The notes beneath the pieces were generated by a model. It had not been told where the DNA came from. It was given only the letters and a program-made list of their open reading frames with translations, and searched no databases. A stretch of 64,000 nt of DNA. It comes from CALNBC01 sp040768925 (GTDB taxonomy: Bacteria > Bacillota > Clostridia > Christensenellales > CALWSW01). The stretch's first letter is position 1. Every line of letters begins with the position of its first letter. The position numbers and the translations under genes were made by a program. The stretch is taken from positions 558,001 to 622,000 of the forward strand of contig JAXGLZ010000002.1 of the NCBI GenBank assembly GCA_040768925.1, read 5' to 3'. This document shows, in pieces, positions 8,590 to 17,069 of the stretch.

Positions 8590-8618
8590 TTGACGATTGC
8601 AGGGCACGAGACTATACT
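8590..8618 (+). promoter_or_regulatory. Sigma-A promoter of the opp operon
   Basis: TTGACG (8590-8595), 17-nt spacer, TATACT (8613-8618), about 90 nt before oppA. The remainder of the recG-oppA gap (8196-8589) holds no gene; 8315-8329 shares 15 bases (TGCCGTACCATTTCG) with dispersed repeat A. Confidence 0.8.
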
Positions 8619-8709
8619 ACATTAGAAGCTTAAATGGGCAAACTGATTTTGCAGGCTTCTGATCAACCGTATGCACCCCGGAAACTCAACGAGGAAAGGA
8701 AGTATAAAG

Positions 8710-10374
8710 ATGAAGAAAGCGCTCGCGCTGCTTCTTGCGGCCCTTATGCTGTTCGCGTTGACAGCCTGCGGCGGCAGCAGCACTTCCGGCGACGCCCCCG
8801 AAAAGTCGGGCGACGTTTCCGGCAAAAACAAAGTCCTCAACGTCATGATCGAAGTTGAGGTCCAGAGCCTTGATCCCCAGATCGCCACCGACGGCACCAG
8901 CTTCGAGGTGATCGCGGACTTCACCGACGGCCTGAAGCAGATGGCCGCGGACGGTTCCGCCGTGAATGCCCTTTGTGCCGAGGAAACCATCAGCGAGGAC
9001 GGACTGACCTATACCTTCAAGATCCGGGACGACGCGTTCTGGTCCAACGGCGATCCCGTTACCGCCGCCGACTTTGTGTTCGGCTGGCAGCGCGCCGTCG
9101 ATCCCGCAACCGCCTCGGAATATTCCTACATGATGAGCGACATCGGCCAGATCAAGAACGCCGCCGCCATCATCGCGGGCGAGAAGCCCGTCGGCGAGCT
9201 CGGCGCGACCGCCGTTGACGAAAAGACCCTCAAGGTCGAGCTGGAAGTCCCGGTTTCTTACTTTGACCAGATCCTGTACTTCCCCACCTTCTACCCCATC
9301 AACCAGGCGTTCTATGAAGCTTGCGGCGACAGCTACGCCACCAGCCCCGAAACCGTCCTTTCAAACGGCGCTTTCGTGCTGACGAGCTATCAGCCCGCCG
9401 CCACCAGCTTCACCCTCAAGAAGAACCCCGATTATTACGACGCCGACCGCGTGCAGCTTGAAGGGCTCAGCTATCAGGTCATCAAAGAAAGCCAGCAGGC
9501 CCTTTTGAGCTATCAGAACGGCGATCTGGACCTCATCCAGGTTTCCGGCGACCAGGTCGATCAGATCCAGGACGACCCGGAATTCCTGAGCGTGGGCGCG
9601 GGCTACCTTTGGTACATCAGCCCCAACATCAACGATTACCCCGAGCTCGCGAACCTGAACCTGCGCCTGGCGATCACCCATGCCCTTGACCGCCAGACCA
9701 TCGTGGACAGCGTTGTCAAGGACGGCTCCACGGCGACCTATACCGCCGTTCCCCCGCAGTTCGCCACCGGCCCGGACGGCACCGACTTCAGCGCGGACCA
9801 GACCCTGTTCGCGGACGTCTGCTCCTTCAGCGTCGAAAAGGCGCAGTCCTATTACGAGCTGGCCAAGCAGGAGCTGGGCAAGGATACCTTCACCTTTGAA
9901 ATGAAGTGCGACGATACCGAAATCCAGCAGAACGTCGCCGCGGTCATCAAGGAAGAGCTGGAAAGCACCCTGCCCGGCATGACCGTCAACCTCGTCGTCG
10001 AGCCCAAGAAGCAGCGCGTGGAAGACATGCAGAACGGCAACTACTGCATCATCCTCACCCGCTGGGGCCCGGACTACGCCGATCCGATGACCTATCTCGG
10101 CATGTGGATCACCAACAACCCCAACAACTACGGCCTGTGGAGCAACGCCGAATACGACGGCCTCATCGCACAATGCACCACCGGCGCCCTTTGCACCGAT
10201 CCCGTGGGCCGCTGGGCCGCGATGCTCGAGGCCGAGCGCATCGTGATGGAGGAAGCCGTCATCTTCCCCATCTATACCCAGTGCAACGCCAACATGATCA
10301 AGAGCGGCGTCACCGGCGTGGATTTCCACCCGGTCGCCCTGAACCGCGTATACAAGGATACCGTCAAAAACTGA
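8710..10374 (+). CDS. oppA: Oligopeptide ABC transporter, substrate-binding lipoprotein
   Basis: 554 residues, SBP family 5. It captures peptides outside the membrane and delivers them to the OppBC permease. A lipoprotein signal (MKKALALLLAALMLFALTAC) has the lipobox LTAC, so the mature protein is anchored by Cys20, followed by a GGSSTSG linker. Family features include SLDPQIATDGTSFEVIADFTDGL, the DDAFWSNGDPVTAADFVFGWQRAVDP signature near residue 110, and the C-terminal RWGPDYADPMTYLGMW. ATG at 8710 has AGGAAAGGAAG upstream. It is first in the operon, with a terminator-like hairpin before the permease genes that probably sets a higher level for the binding protein. Confidence 0.93.
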   Translation: MKKALALLLAALMLFALTACGGSSTSGDAPEKSGDVSGKNKVLNVMIEVEVQSLDPQIATDGTSFEVIADFTDGLKQMAADGSAVNALCAEETISEDGLTYTFKIRDDAFWSNGDPVTAADFVFGWQRAVDPATASEYSYMMSDIGQIKNAAAIIAGEKPVGELGATAVDEKTLKVELEVPVSYFDQILYFPTFYPINQAFYEACGDSYATSPETVLSNGAFVLTSYQPAATSFTLKKNPDYYDADRVQLEGLSYQVIKESQQALLSYQNGDLDLIQVSGDQVDQIQDDPEFLSVGAGYLWYISPNINDYPELANLNLRLAITHALDRQTIVDSVVKDGSTATYTAVPPQFATGPDGTDFSADQTLFADVCSFSVEKAQSYYELAKQELGKDTFTFEMKCDDTEIQQNVAAVIKEELESTLPGMTVNLVVEPKKQRVEDMQNGNYCIILTRWGPDYADPMTYLGMWITNNPNNYGLWSNAEYDGLIAQCTTGALCTDPVGRWAAMLEAERIVMEEAVIFPIYTQCNANMIKSGVTGVDFHPVALNRVYKDTVKN

Positions 10375-10396
10375 TCCGGCCCAACGGCTGCGCAGT

Positions 10397-10436
10397 CGCC
10401 GCGCGGCGGCCTTGTTTGGCCGCCGCGCGGCGTTTT
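10397..10436 (+). terminator. Hairpin between oppA and oppB (partial terminator)
   Basis: Perfect 15-bp stem CGCCGCGCGGCGGCC / GGCCGCCGCGCGGCG, loop TTGTTT, followed by only TTTT then GC. It is probably a read-through terminator or 3' stabiliser that makes oppA mRNA more abundant than the rest. Confidence 0.75.
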
Positions 10437-10488
10437 GCAAAACCGGTTGAACCGGCTACCAAGAACAAAAAAGAAGGAGGAACCCGGC

Positions 10489-11430
10489 GTGAGAAAGTAC
10501 ATCCTCAAGCGTGTGCTCCTTTCATTGCTCACACTGCTTGCCATCACGCTCGTTTTGTTCATCCTGCTGCAGCTTATGCCCGGCTCGCCGTTCAACGACG
10601 AAAAGCTGACGCCCCCCCAGCGCGCCGCGCTGAACGAAAAATACGGCCTCGATCAGCCCATCTACGTCCAATTTTTCAAGTATGTCGGGAACCTTTTGAA
10701 GGGGGATTTCGGCGTCAGCTACAACATCAGCAAGAACACGCCGATCAGCCAGCTGATCCAGAACCGGCTGCCCATCAGCTTTGGGATCGGGTTTGCGGCC
10801 GTGGCCCTTGGCGCGGCGGCGGGCCTGATCCTCGGCGTCGTCGCCGCCCTCAAGCACAACACGCTGTGGGACACGCTGTGCACCGTGATTTCCGTTTTGG
10901 GGGTATCCGTCCCCAGCTATGTGTTTGCCCTGGGGCTGAGTTATTACTTCGGCTTTAAGCTGAGTTGGCTGCCCATGCTCTATTCCGCCCAGGCGCCCTT
11001 TGCCAGCGGCGTCATGCCCAGCGTGGCGCTGAGCCTTTTTACCCTCGCTTCCGTCGCCCGGTTCACCCGGACCGAGATGCTTGAGGTTTTAAGCAGCGAT
11101 TACATGCTTCTTGCGGAAAGCAAGGGGATCAGCGGTTCGCCGCTCATCGTCCGCCACGCTTTGCGCAACTCGCTGATCCCGATCATCACGGTGCTCGCGC
11201 CGCTGATCGTCGATCTGATGACCGGCAGCCTGGTCGTGGAAAAGATCTTCTCCATCCCCGGCGTCGGCAGCCTGCTGGTCACGGCGATCCAATCGAACGA
11301 TTACAACGTCGTCATCGCCTTGAGCTTCATATACAGCGCGATGTACATCGGCATCATGCTCGTGGCGGACATCCTTTACGGCGTTGTCGATCCGCGCATC
11401 AGACTGGCAAAGGAGGACGGAAACGCATGA
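10489..11430 (+). CDS. oppB: Oligopeptide ABC transporter permease OppB
   Basis: 313-residue inner-membrane subunit with six predicted TM helices. N-terminal MRKYILKRVLLSLLTLLAITLVLFIL is typical of DppB/OppB, followed by a FNDEKLTPPQRAALNEKYGL periplasmic segment. The EAA loop contacting the ATPases is LLAESKGISGSPLIVRHALRNSLIPI near residues 205-230. GTG start, 8 nt after AAGGAGG. Overlaps oppC by 4 bases (ATGA), indicating coupled translation. Confidence 0.94.
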   Translation: MRKYILKRVLLSLLTLLAITLVLFILLQLMPGSPFNDEKLTPPQRAALNEKYGLDQPIYVQFFKYVGNLLKGDFGVSYNISKNTPISQLIQNRLPISFGIGFAAVALGAAAGLILGVVAALKHNTLWDTLCTVISVLGVSVPSYVFALGLSYYFGFKLSWLPMLYSAQAPFASGVMPSVALSLFTLASVARFTRTEMLEVLSSDYMLLAESKGISGSPLIVRHALRNSLIPIITVLAPLIVDLMTGSLVVEKIFSIPGVGSLLVTAIQSNDYNVVIALSFIYSAMYIGIMLVADILYGVVDPRIRLAKEDGNA

Positions 11431-12509
11431 AACGCTCCCGAAGGAAACCATCCGCAAACGCTTCGGCCGCGGCGGCCGAGGCTCCGCTCGAATTCCGTCC
11501 GGACGATTTTGCGCTGCGCGGCGGCGCGGAAGCGACGAAAATCGACCTGAACTTCGCCAGCCAGAATTACTGGAAGGAAGTCCGGGCGCGGTTTTTTGCG
11601 AACAAGGGCGCGGTCGTCGCGCTTGTTCTCGTCGTCATACTCGGCGCGCTGGCCCTGTTCGGGCCGGGAATGTCGCCTTACACCTATTCCGAGCAGAACC
11701 TGGCCCAGAAGAATTTCGCCCCGCGCATTCCCGGCCTAGAACAGCTGGGCATCTTCGACGGCGACGAAACCGTCGGCACCACCACCGGCTCCAAGGTCGT
11801 GAACGGCTACAAGGAAAAGGGCCTGACGGACGTTTATTACTGGTTCGGGTCGGACGTGCTCGGCCGCGACATCTGGACCCGCGTCTGGGAAGGCACGAAG
11901 ATTTCCCTGGGAATCGCCGTGGCGGCCGCGGTGATCAACATGATCATCGGCATGAGCTACGGCCTGATCAGCGGCTATTTCGGCGGGCGGACGGACAGCA
12001 TCATGCAGCGCATCGCCGAGATCATCAACGGCATTCCCCGGCTGGTGATCGTGACGCTTTTGATGCTCGTGCTTCCCCGCGGGTTTTTGACCATCGTCTT
12101 CGCCCTGATGATCACCGAGTGGATCGGCATGAGCCGCATCGCAAGGGCGGAAATGCTCAAGCTGAAGGAGCAGGAATTCGTGCTCGCCAGCCGCACCCTG
12201 GGCGCGGGCGATTTCTTCATTATCTTCCGGGAAATACTGCCGAACATCGTCGGCCAGATCATCACCCAGCTGATGTTCAGCATCCCGACGGCGATCTTCA
12301 CCGAGGCGTTTTTGAGCTTTGTGGGCCTGGGCATCCCCGTTCCGATGTGCTCCCTGGGCAGCCTGATCAGCGACGCCTTCAAGAGCTTCACCACCCACCC
12401 GTACCAGATCATCCCGCCGATCCTCGTGCTGGCGCTGCTGATGCTTTGCTTCAACATTCTGGCGGACGGGCTTCGCGAAGCCTTCGACCCGAAACTCAAG
12501 GAAATGTGA
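11427..12509 (+). CDS. oppC: Oligopeptide ABC transporter permease OppC
   Basis: 360 residues, longer than simple DppC because of a ~45-residue charged N-terminus and a ~50-residue extracytoplasmic insert (NFAPRIPGLEQLGIFDGDETVG...) before the WFGSDVLGRDIWTRVWEGTKISL signature; this insert is common in Firmicutes OppC. The EAA loop is FVLASRTLGAGDFFIIFREILPNI. Six TM helices are expected. The start ATG lies within the oppB stop. Confidence 0.94.
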   Translation: MKRSRRKPSANASAAAAEAPLEFRPDDFALRGGAEATKIDLNFASQNYWKEVRARFFANKGAVVALVLVVILGALALFGPGMSPYTYSEQNLAQKNFAPRIPGLEQLGIFDGDETVGTTTGSKVVNGYKEKGLTDVYYWFGSDVLGRDIWTRVWEGTKISLGIAVAAAVINMIIGMSYGLISGYFGGRTDSIMQRIAEIINGIPRLVIVTLLMLVLPRGFLTIVFALMITEWIGMSRIARAEMLKLKEQEFVLASRTLGAGDFFIIFREILPNIVGQIITQLMFSIPTAIFTEAFLSFVGLGIPVPMCSLGSLISDAFKSFTTHPYQIIPPILVLALLMLCFNILADGLREAFDPKLKEM

Positions 12510-12510
12510 G

Positions 12511-13596
12511 GTGGCGGAATTGGCAAACGAAAAACGCGAAAAAATCCTTGAGATCCGCGGCCTTTCGATCTCCTTCAAGACCCACGCCGGCATGATCAAC
12601 GCCATCCGCGGCGTGGATATGGACCTTTACCGCGGCGAGACCCTGGCTGTTGTGGGCGAATCGGGCAGCGGAAAATCCGTGACGATGAAGGCCGCCATGG
12701 GCATTCTGGACAAAAACAGCACCGTCAACGGCGGCAGCATCAAGTTTTTTTCCGGGGAAAACGGAGTCAAAACCGAGGTCGACCTTCTCAAGCTGACCAA
12801 AAAGGAAATGCGCAGCCGCATCAACGGCAAGCGCATCGCCATGATTTTCCAGGACCCGATGACCAGCCTGGACCCGACGATGCCCGTCGGCAAGCAGATC
12901 ACCGAGGGCATGATCTGGCATTACAAAACGCCCAGGGCCGAGGCGAACAGAAAGGCTCTCGAGCTTTTGCGCGAGGTCGGGATCGACGAGCCGGAAAAGC
13001 GCATCAGGCAGTACCCGCACCAGCTTTCCGGCGGCATGAGGCAGCGCGTGGTCATCGCCATCGCCCTGGCCTGCGACCCCGAGCTGCTGATCTGCGACGA
13101 GCCGACCACGGCTCTGGACGTGACCATCCAGGCGAAAATCCTCGAGATGATCAAACGCATACAAGAAGAGCGCGGCATCAGCGTGGTCTACATCACCCAC
13201 GACCTGGGCGTCGTTGCGAAGGTCGCGGATTATGTGGACGTGATGTACGCCGGAAAGATCGTGGAAAAAGGCACCGTGGACGAGATCTTCTTCGATCCGC
13301 GCCACCCCTACACCTGGGGCCTGCTTTCCGCCATGCCGGACCTGGACACCGAGGAAACCCGGCTGTACACCATCCCCGGCTCGCCGCCCAACCTGCTCCA
13401 CAAAGTGGAGGGCGACCCCTTTGCCCCGCGGAACATCTTCGCCCTCAACCTCGATTTTCGGGCGGAGCCTCCGATGTTCAAAATCACCGAAACCCACTCC
13501 GCGGCCACCTGGCTGCTGGACGAACGCGCGCCGAAGGTGGAAATGCCCGCGGAACTCAAGGCCCGGATCGAACGAATGAGAAAGGAGGCCGAGTAA
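12511..13596 (+). CDS. oppD: Oligopeptide ABC transporter ATPase OppD
   Basis: 361 residues. Walker A is GESGSGKS (~residue 50), the Q-loop is IFQDPMTSLDPTM, the signature is LSGGMRQRV, Walker B is LLICDEPTTALD and the H-loop is YITHDL. The C-terminal oligopeptide-transporter extension includes HPYTWGLLSAMPDLD, but the Cys-rich cluster of iron-sulfur OppD/DppD proteins is not visible. Start is uncertain: GTG at 12511, or TTG at 12520, which has GAGGTGG 6 nt upstream. Confidence 0.95.
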   Translation: MAELANEKREKILEIRGLSISFKTHAGMINAIRGVDMDLYRGETLAVVGESGSGKSVTMKAAMGILDKNSTVNGGSIKFFSGENGVKTEVDLLKLTKKEMRSRINGKRIAMIFQDPMTSLDPTMPVGKQITEGMIWHYKTPRAEANRKALELLREVGIDEPEKRIRQYPHQLSGGMRQRVVIAIALACDPELLICDEPTTALDVTIQAKILEMIKRIQEERGISVVYITHDLGVVAKVADYVDVMYAGKIVEKGTVDEIFFDPRHPYTWGLLSAMPDLDTEETRLYTIPGSPPNLLHKVEGDPFAPRNIFALNLDFRAEPPMFKITETHSAATWLLDERAPKVEMPAELKARIERMRKEAE

Positions 13597-13597
13597 C

Positions 13598-14545
13598 ATG
13601 CGGAAAACGGCATCCGAAAAGCCCCTTCTTGAAGTAAAGGGCCTGAAGCAGTACTTCACATCGCGCAAGTTCACGGTCAGGGCTGTGGACGGCGTCGATT
13701 TCGTGATTTACCCGGGGGAGACCTACGGCCTCGTCGGCGAGTCCGGCAGCGGAAAGAGCACCATCGGCCGGGGCGTCATCCGCCTTTACGACCCCACGGG
13801 CGGGACGATCCTGTTCGGCGGGATGGACATTTCGGGCAGGCTGAGCCGGCAGGACAAAAGACGGCTGCGCACCGAGATGCAGATGATCTTCCAGGACCCG
13901 ATGGCCTGTCTGAACCCCCGCAAAAAAGTGGGGGACATCATTGCCGAAGGGCTGGACATCCACCATCTTTATCGAAGCCGCGCCGAACGCCACGAAAAAG
14001 TCGCCGCGATCCTTCAAAAGGTCGGCCTTGCCGCCGAGCACGCCGAGCGCTACCCCCATCAGTTTTCCGGCGGGCAGCGGCAGCGCGTGGGCATTGCCCG
14101 GGCGCTGATCATGAACCCGAAGCTGATTATCGCGGACGAGTGCATCTCCGCGCTGGACGTTTCCATCCAGGCCCAGGTGGTGAACCTGATGAAGGACCTT
14201 CAGCAGGAAACCGGCTGCGCTTACCTGTTCATCGCCCACGACCTTTCCATGGTCAAGTATATTTCCGACCGCATCGGCGTGCTGCATTACGGGCATCTGG
14301 TGGAAACCGGCACGAAGGACGAGATCTTCGAAAACCCGGTCCACCCGTACACAAGGAGCCTGCTCTCCGCCATCCCCCTGCCCAACCCCGCGCTGGAGAA
14401 AAAACGCATCGCGGAAAGCTACGACGTCAAGGCCGCGGGCGTGGATTACACAAAGGGCGCAAGGCGCCTCGTCGGCGGGACCCACTATGTTCTGGCGACG
14501 GACGAGGAATTTGCCCGCTGGTCGGCCGCGGAAAAGGCCGTTTGA
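13598..14545 (+). CDS. oppF: Oligopeptide ABC transporter ATPase OppF
   Basis: 315 residues, partner ATPase of OppD. Walker A is GESGSGKST, the Q-loop is IFQDPMACLNPRKKV, the signature is FSGGQRQRVGIARAL, Walker B is LIIADECISALD (the serine after CI replaces the usual VSALD context but keeps the Asp-Glu pair) and the H-loop is LFIAHDLSMV. The C-terminal segment HPYTRSLLSAIPLPNP is family-typical. ATG one base after the oppD stop, with AAAGGAGG upstream. Confidence 0.95.
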   Translation: MRKTASEKPLLEVKGLKQYFTSRKFTVRAVDGVDFVIYPGETYGLVGESGSGKSTIGRGVIRLYDPTGGTILFGGMDISGRLSRQDKRRLRTEMQMIFQDPMACLNPRKKVGDIIAEGLDIHHLYRSRAERHEKVAAILQKVGLAAEHAERYPHQFSGGQRQRVGIARALIMNPKLIIADECISALDVSIQAQVVNLMKDLQQETGCAYLFIAHDLSMVKYISDRIGVLHYGHLVETGTKDEIFENPVHPYTRSLLSAIPLPNPALEKKRIAESYDVKAAGVDYTKGARRLVGGTHYVLATDEEFARWSAAEKAV

Positions 14546-14576
14546 TCCCAGGCACCCAAAGGGGGCGCCCAAAGTG

Positions 14577-14609
14577 TATCAAAAAAGTGTGATTGCACTT
14601 TTTGAGACT
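14577..14609. terminator. AT-rich hairpin after oppF (possible terminator)
   Basis: TCAAAAAAGTG / CACTTTTTGA stem with a TGATTG loop. It can act in either direction but lacks a strong T-run outside the stem. Confidence 0.45.
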
Positions 14610-14847
14610 GCACGATTTGCCTAAAATGCTCTGCATTTGGGGCCGGCAAATCGCGAAAGGTCAGAAAGCCTGCGGCTTTCATCCGTTCCGGCGTACACGT
14701 ACCCCAGGGCGTCTTCTCTTGCCGCTTTGCGGCAATTCACCTTGCCCGCCGGAGCCGGATTGAAGTCAAGGGGCCGCGGCCCCTTGACAATTCCGAAAGT
14801 TTTTTGACAGCCTGCGGGGCGCCCCAAAAGCGGGGCGCCCCTTTTTT
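14610..14847. repeat. Palindrome-rich spacer ending in a terminator
   Basis: It contains a perfect 20-bp palindrome CAAGGGGCCGCGGCCCCTTG (14767-14786) and the terminator-like GGGGCGCCCC / GGGGCGCCCC TTTTTT (14816-14847). The stretch around 14755-14815 (GGATTGAAGTCAAGGGGCCGCGGCCCC, then TTTTTTGACAG) resembles the outer end of dispersed repeat C near 61845-61905. Confidence 0.6.
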
Positions 14848-14966
14848 AATGCCCGCATGCCGCCGCCACCCGCCGCCCGCAAGCCCTGTTCAGGCAGGTT
14901 CACAGCCGCTTTTCATGCTTATTGCCGGATCCGGCATGCCGGCAGGGATTCCAGTGCGCTTGGGGC

Positions 14967-15258
14967 GCCGCCCGCGCCGTCATGGCGGGGCAGTTTGGTT
15001 CTCCCACTTGCCAAAACCCCCAAAAGGCGCGGTTCCTGGCGCCCCGGGGGTTTCATCCGAACGGAATAAAACGCGGCTTCGCCAAAATGGCGGCTTGCGG
15101 CGCGTCCGGGATGCCGCCCGCGCCGTCATGGCGGGGCTGTTTGGTGCTCCCGATTGCGAAAACCCCCAAAAAGGCGCGGTTCCTGGCGCCCCGGGGGTTT
15201 CATCCGAACGGAATAAAACGCGGCCCTGTCCAAATGGCGCTTACGGCGCAAAAGCCCG
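14967..15258. repeat. Two tandem ~146-bp direct repeats
   Basis: Copy 1 (14967-15112) and copy 2 (15113-15258) both begin GCCGCCCGCGCCGTCATGGC and share AAGGCGCGGTTCCTGGCGCC and TTTCATCCGAACGGAATAAA at the same offsets, with a 1-2 base length difference. No gene with a ribosome site is present. Lies between oppF and the aldo/keto reductase. Confidence 0.85.
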
Positions 15259-15270
15259 ATTTCCTTCGCC

Positions 15271-16416
15271 TTAACCGTTGCCCAAAAGCGAATGCACCTT
15301 GGGCATCCACGTGCTGATGGGAATGTGCTGCGGGCACTTGGATTCGCAAACCTTACAGGCCACGCAGGCGCTGGCCTGACCGCGCTTCCAGAAGGCGTAG
15401 GTCTTCTTTTCGGTCTCAAGATCATCGTGCATATAGGCGTCGTTATAGAACTTGAAGCTCCTGGGAATTTCCACGCCGTTGGGGCAGGGCATGCAGTAGC
15501 TGCAGCCCGTGCAGGGAATGGCGCGCTTTTCCTCGTATTTTTTTCGAACGCGCTCAATAAAGTCCAGATCCGCATCGCTCAGCGTGTTGACGCCGGAAGC
15601 GTCCGCCGTGCGGATATTTTCCTCCACCTGGGAAATCGCGTTCATGCCGCTGAGGACGAGGGTGACCTCCGGCTGGTTCCAGAGCCACCGCAGTCCCCAA
15701 TAAGCCGCGCTCTTTGCGGGGTCGTAAGCCTCGAATTCCCTGCGGATGGACGCGGGGGGATTGGCCAGCATGCCGCCTAAAAGGGGCTCCATGACGATCA
15801 CGGGCAGACCCTTTGCTGCCGCGTATTTCAACCCTTTTGCGCCCGCCTGGTTGTTCACGTCCATATAGTTGTACTGGATCTGGCAGAACTCCCACTTGTC
15901 GTAGCCGTCCACAATGGCCTTGAATTCGCTGAAGCTGTCATGGAAGGAGAATCCGACGTGTGCGATCTTCCCCGCCTTTTTGGCCGCCTCGATCCTTTCG
16001 ATCAGGCCAAGGCCCAGCACGGTCTGGCGCCACTTCTTCCCGTCTATGCTGTGGAAAAGGTAAAAGTCAATGTAGTCGGTTTGCAGCTTTGTCAGCTGCT
16101 CGTTTAAGATCCTGTCAAAATCCTCGGTTTTGCCGATGCGGGAAACCGGGGATTTGGTGGCGAGCTTCACCTTCTGGCGGTAACCGTCCCTCAGGGCCTT
16201 GCCCACCACCGGTTCGCTCTTGAAATTGTGGTAGTTGTACGCCGTATCCACATAATTGATGCCGTTGTCGATCCCGTAGCGGATTGTCGCGATGGCTTCG
16301 TCCTCTTTGATGACCTCGCCGCTCATCAGGGTCCTGTCCTCCGTGGGCAGGCGCAGAGTCCCCATGCCCAGGGCGGAAACCTCCCAGTCCAAATTGCCGA
16401 ATTTTCTGTATTTCAT
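15271..16416 (-). CDS. Aldo/keto reductase with C-terminal 4Fe-4S clusters
   Basis: 381 residues. The N-terminal ~280 residues form the AKR TIM barrel: MGTLRLPT, the catalytic Asp/Tyr context NYVDTAYNYHN, the Lys in LATKSPV, and FYLFHSIDGKKW. The C-terminal ~75 residues carry two Cys clusters, CTGCSYCMPCP and CVACKVCESKCP, as in bacterial oxidoreductases of the predicted AKR-ferredoxin class. Cytoplasmic, probably electron-transfer linked in an anaerobe. ATG start with AAAGGCAGGC upstream. Monocistronic, flanked by repeat-rich spacers. Substrate unknown. Confidence 0.9.
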   Translation of the reverse strand: MKYRKFGNLDWEVSALGMGTLRLPTEDRTLMSGEVIKEDEAIATIRYGIDNGINYVDTAYNYHNFKSEPVVGKALRDGYRQKVKLATKSPVSRIGKTEDFDRILNEQLTKLQTDYIDFYLFHSIDGKKWRQTVLGLGLIERIEAAKKAGKIAHVGFSFHDSFSEFKAIVDGYDKWEFCQIQYNYMDVNNQAGAKGLKYAAAKGLPVIVMEPLLGGMLANPPASIRREFEAYDPAKSAAYWGLRWLWNQPEVTLVLSGMNAISQVEENIRTADASGVNTLSDADLDFIERVRKKYEEKRAIPCTGCSYCMPCPNGVEIPRSFKFYNDAYMHDDLETEKKTYAFWKRGQASACVACKVCESKCPQHIPISTWMPKVHSLLGNG

Positions 16417-16540
16417 TGTAACCGTGCCTGCCTTTCAATACCTTTTGAAATCAAAAATTCCACTGCCGCCCGCCGGCGTCCGATTCAAAAAGAAGTGCCC
16501 GAGGCGCTTTTTGCACCGAAAAGAATGCTGTGAAAGCACT

Positions 16541-16813
16541 AAGGCAGGGGGAATTGAACTCCTGCGCCGCCAAGCGGCCGGTTCGGCGCCTTTCATTGTC
16601 GTCGTCAGTCGCCATAGCGCCGTACGGCTCCTTTCTCTTCCGCGAACTGCAACCAAACCGGCGGCTTGGCGGTCAAAGAGTTTTCAGGGCCAAAAAGCGC
16701 GGCGGCGCAAGGCAGCGGCGCGCAGGCGCAGCGGAGCTGCTCCAAGCGCCGATAACACAGCGATGGCGTGCTTTTTGGCCCTGAAAACCGCCGGCGTTCA
16801 ACTCCCTTGCCTT
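16541..16813. repeat. Structured element of three inverted repeats (three-way-junction layout)
   Basis: The outer arms AAGGCAGGGGGAATTGAAC (16541-16559) and GTTCAACTCCCTTGCCTT (16796-16813) pair. Inside are two hairpins: CCGCCAAGCGGCCGGTT (16567-16583) with AACCGGCGGCTTGGCGG (16656-16672), and GTTTTCAGGGCCAAAAAGC (from 16680) with GCTTTTTGGCCCTGAAAAC (to 16788). No coding potential stands out and no known RNA family was recognised. It may be a structured RNA or a small mobile element. Confidence 0.7.
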
Positions 16814-16965
16814 ATGCTGATTATATGCCGGATGGATTGCGGAATCAAACTTTAGTTTTCGGAATTCCCGCCTGAGGCCGCGCCAATTTTATGGCGGCGG
16901 CGGGCAAGGCTCCGCCCCTTCCGCCGCCTTTTGGACAGAGCCCCGGCGGGCGGCCAAAAACACTA

Positions 16966-17000
16966 AAGCCCCCTCCGAAAAGGACCGGAAGGGGCGTATC
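16966..17000 (-). terminator. Terminator of asp23-fakA
   Basis: On the minus strand GCCCCTTCCG / CGGAGGGGGC forms the stem and TTTAGTGTTTTT follows, 70 bases after the fakA stop. Confidence 0.75.
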
Positions 17001-17069
17001 TATGTCAAGTTATCGGGGCGCGCGCCCCGCTCGGGCAGGCCCGGCCAAATCCGCCGGGATAAAATACAA

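Noticed and set aside
14804..15274. 156-residue plus-strand frame across the tandem repeats
   Set aside because: Its sequence is the repeat translated twice, with no ribosome site or family.
16541..16813. Possible tmRNA, SRP RNA or tRNA because the ends pair and a TTCAATTCC-like stretch is present
   Set aside because: No tmRNA GG(N)UUCGAC start, no SRP GGAA-tetraloop domain motif and no cloverleaf could be found; kept as an unassigned structured element.
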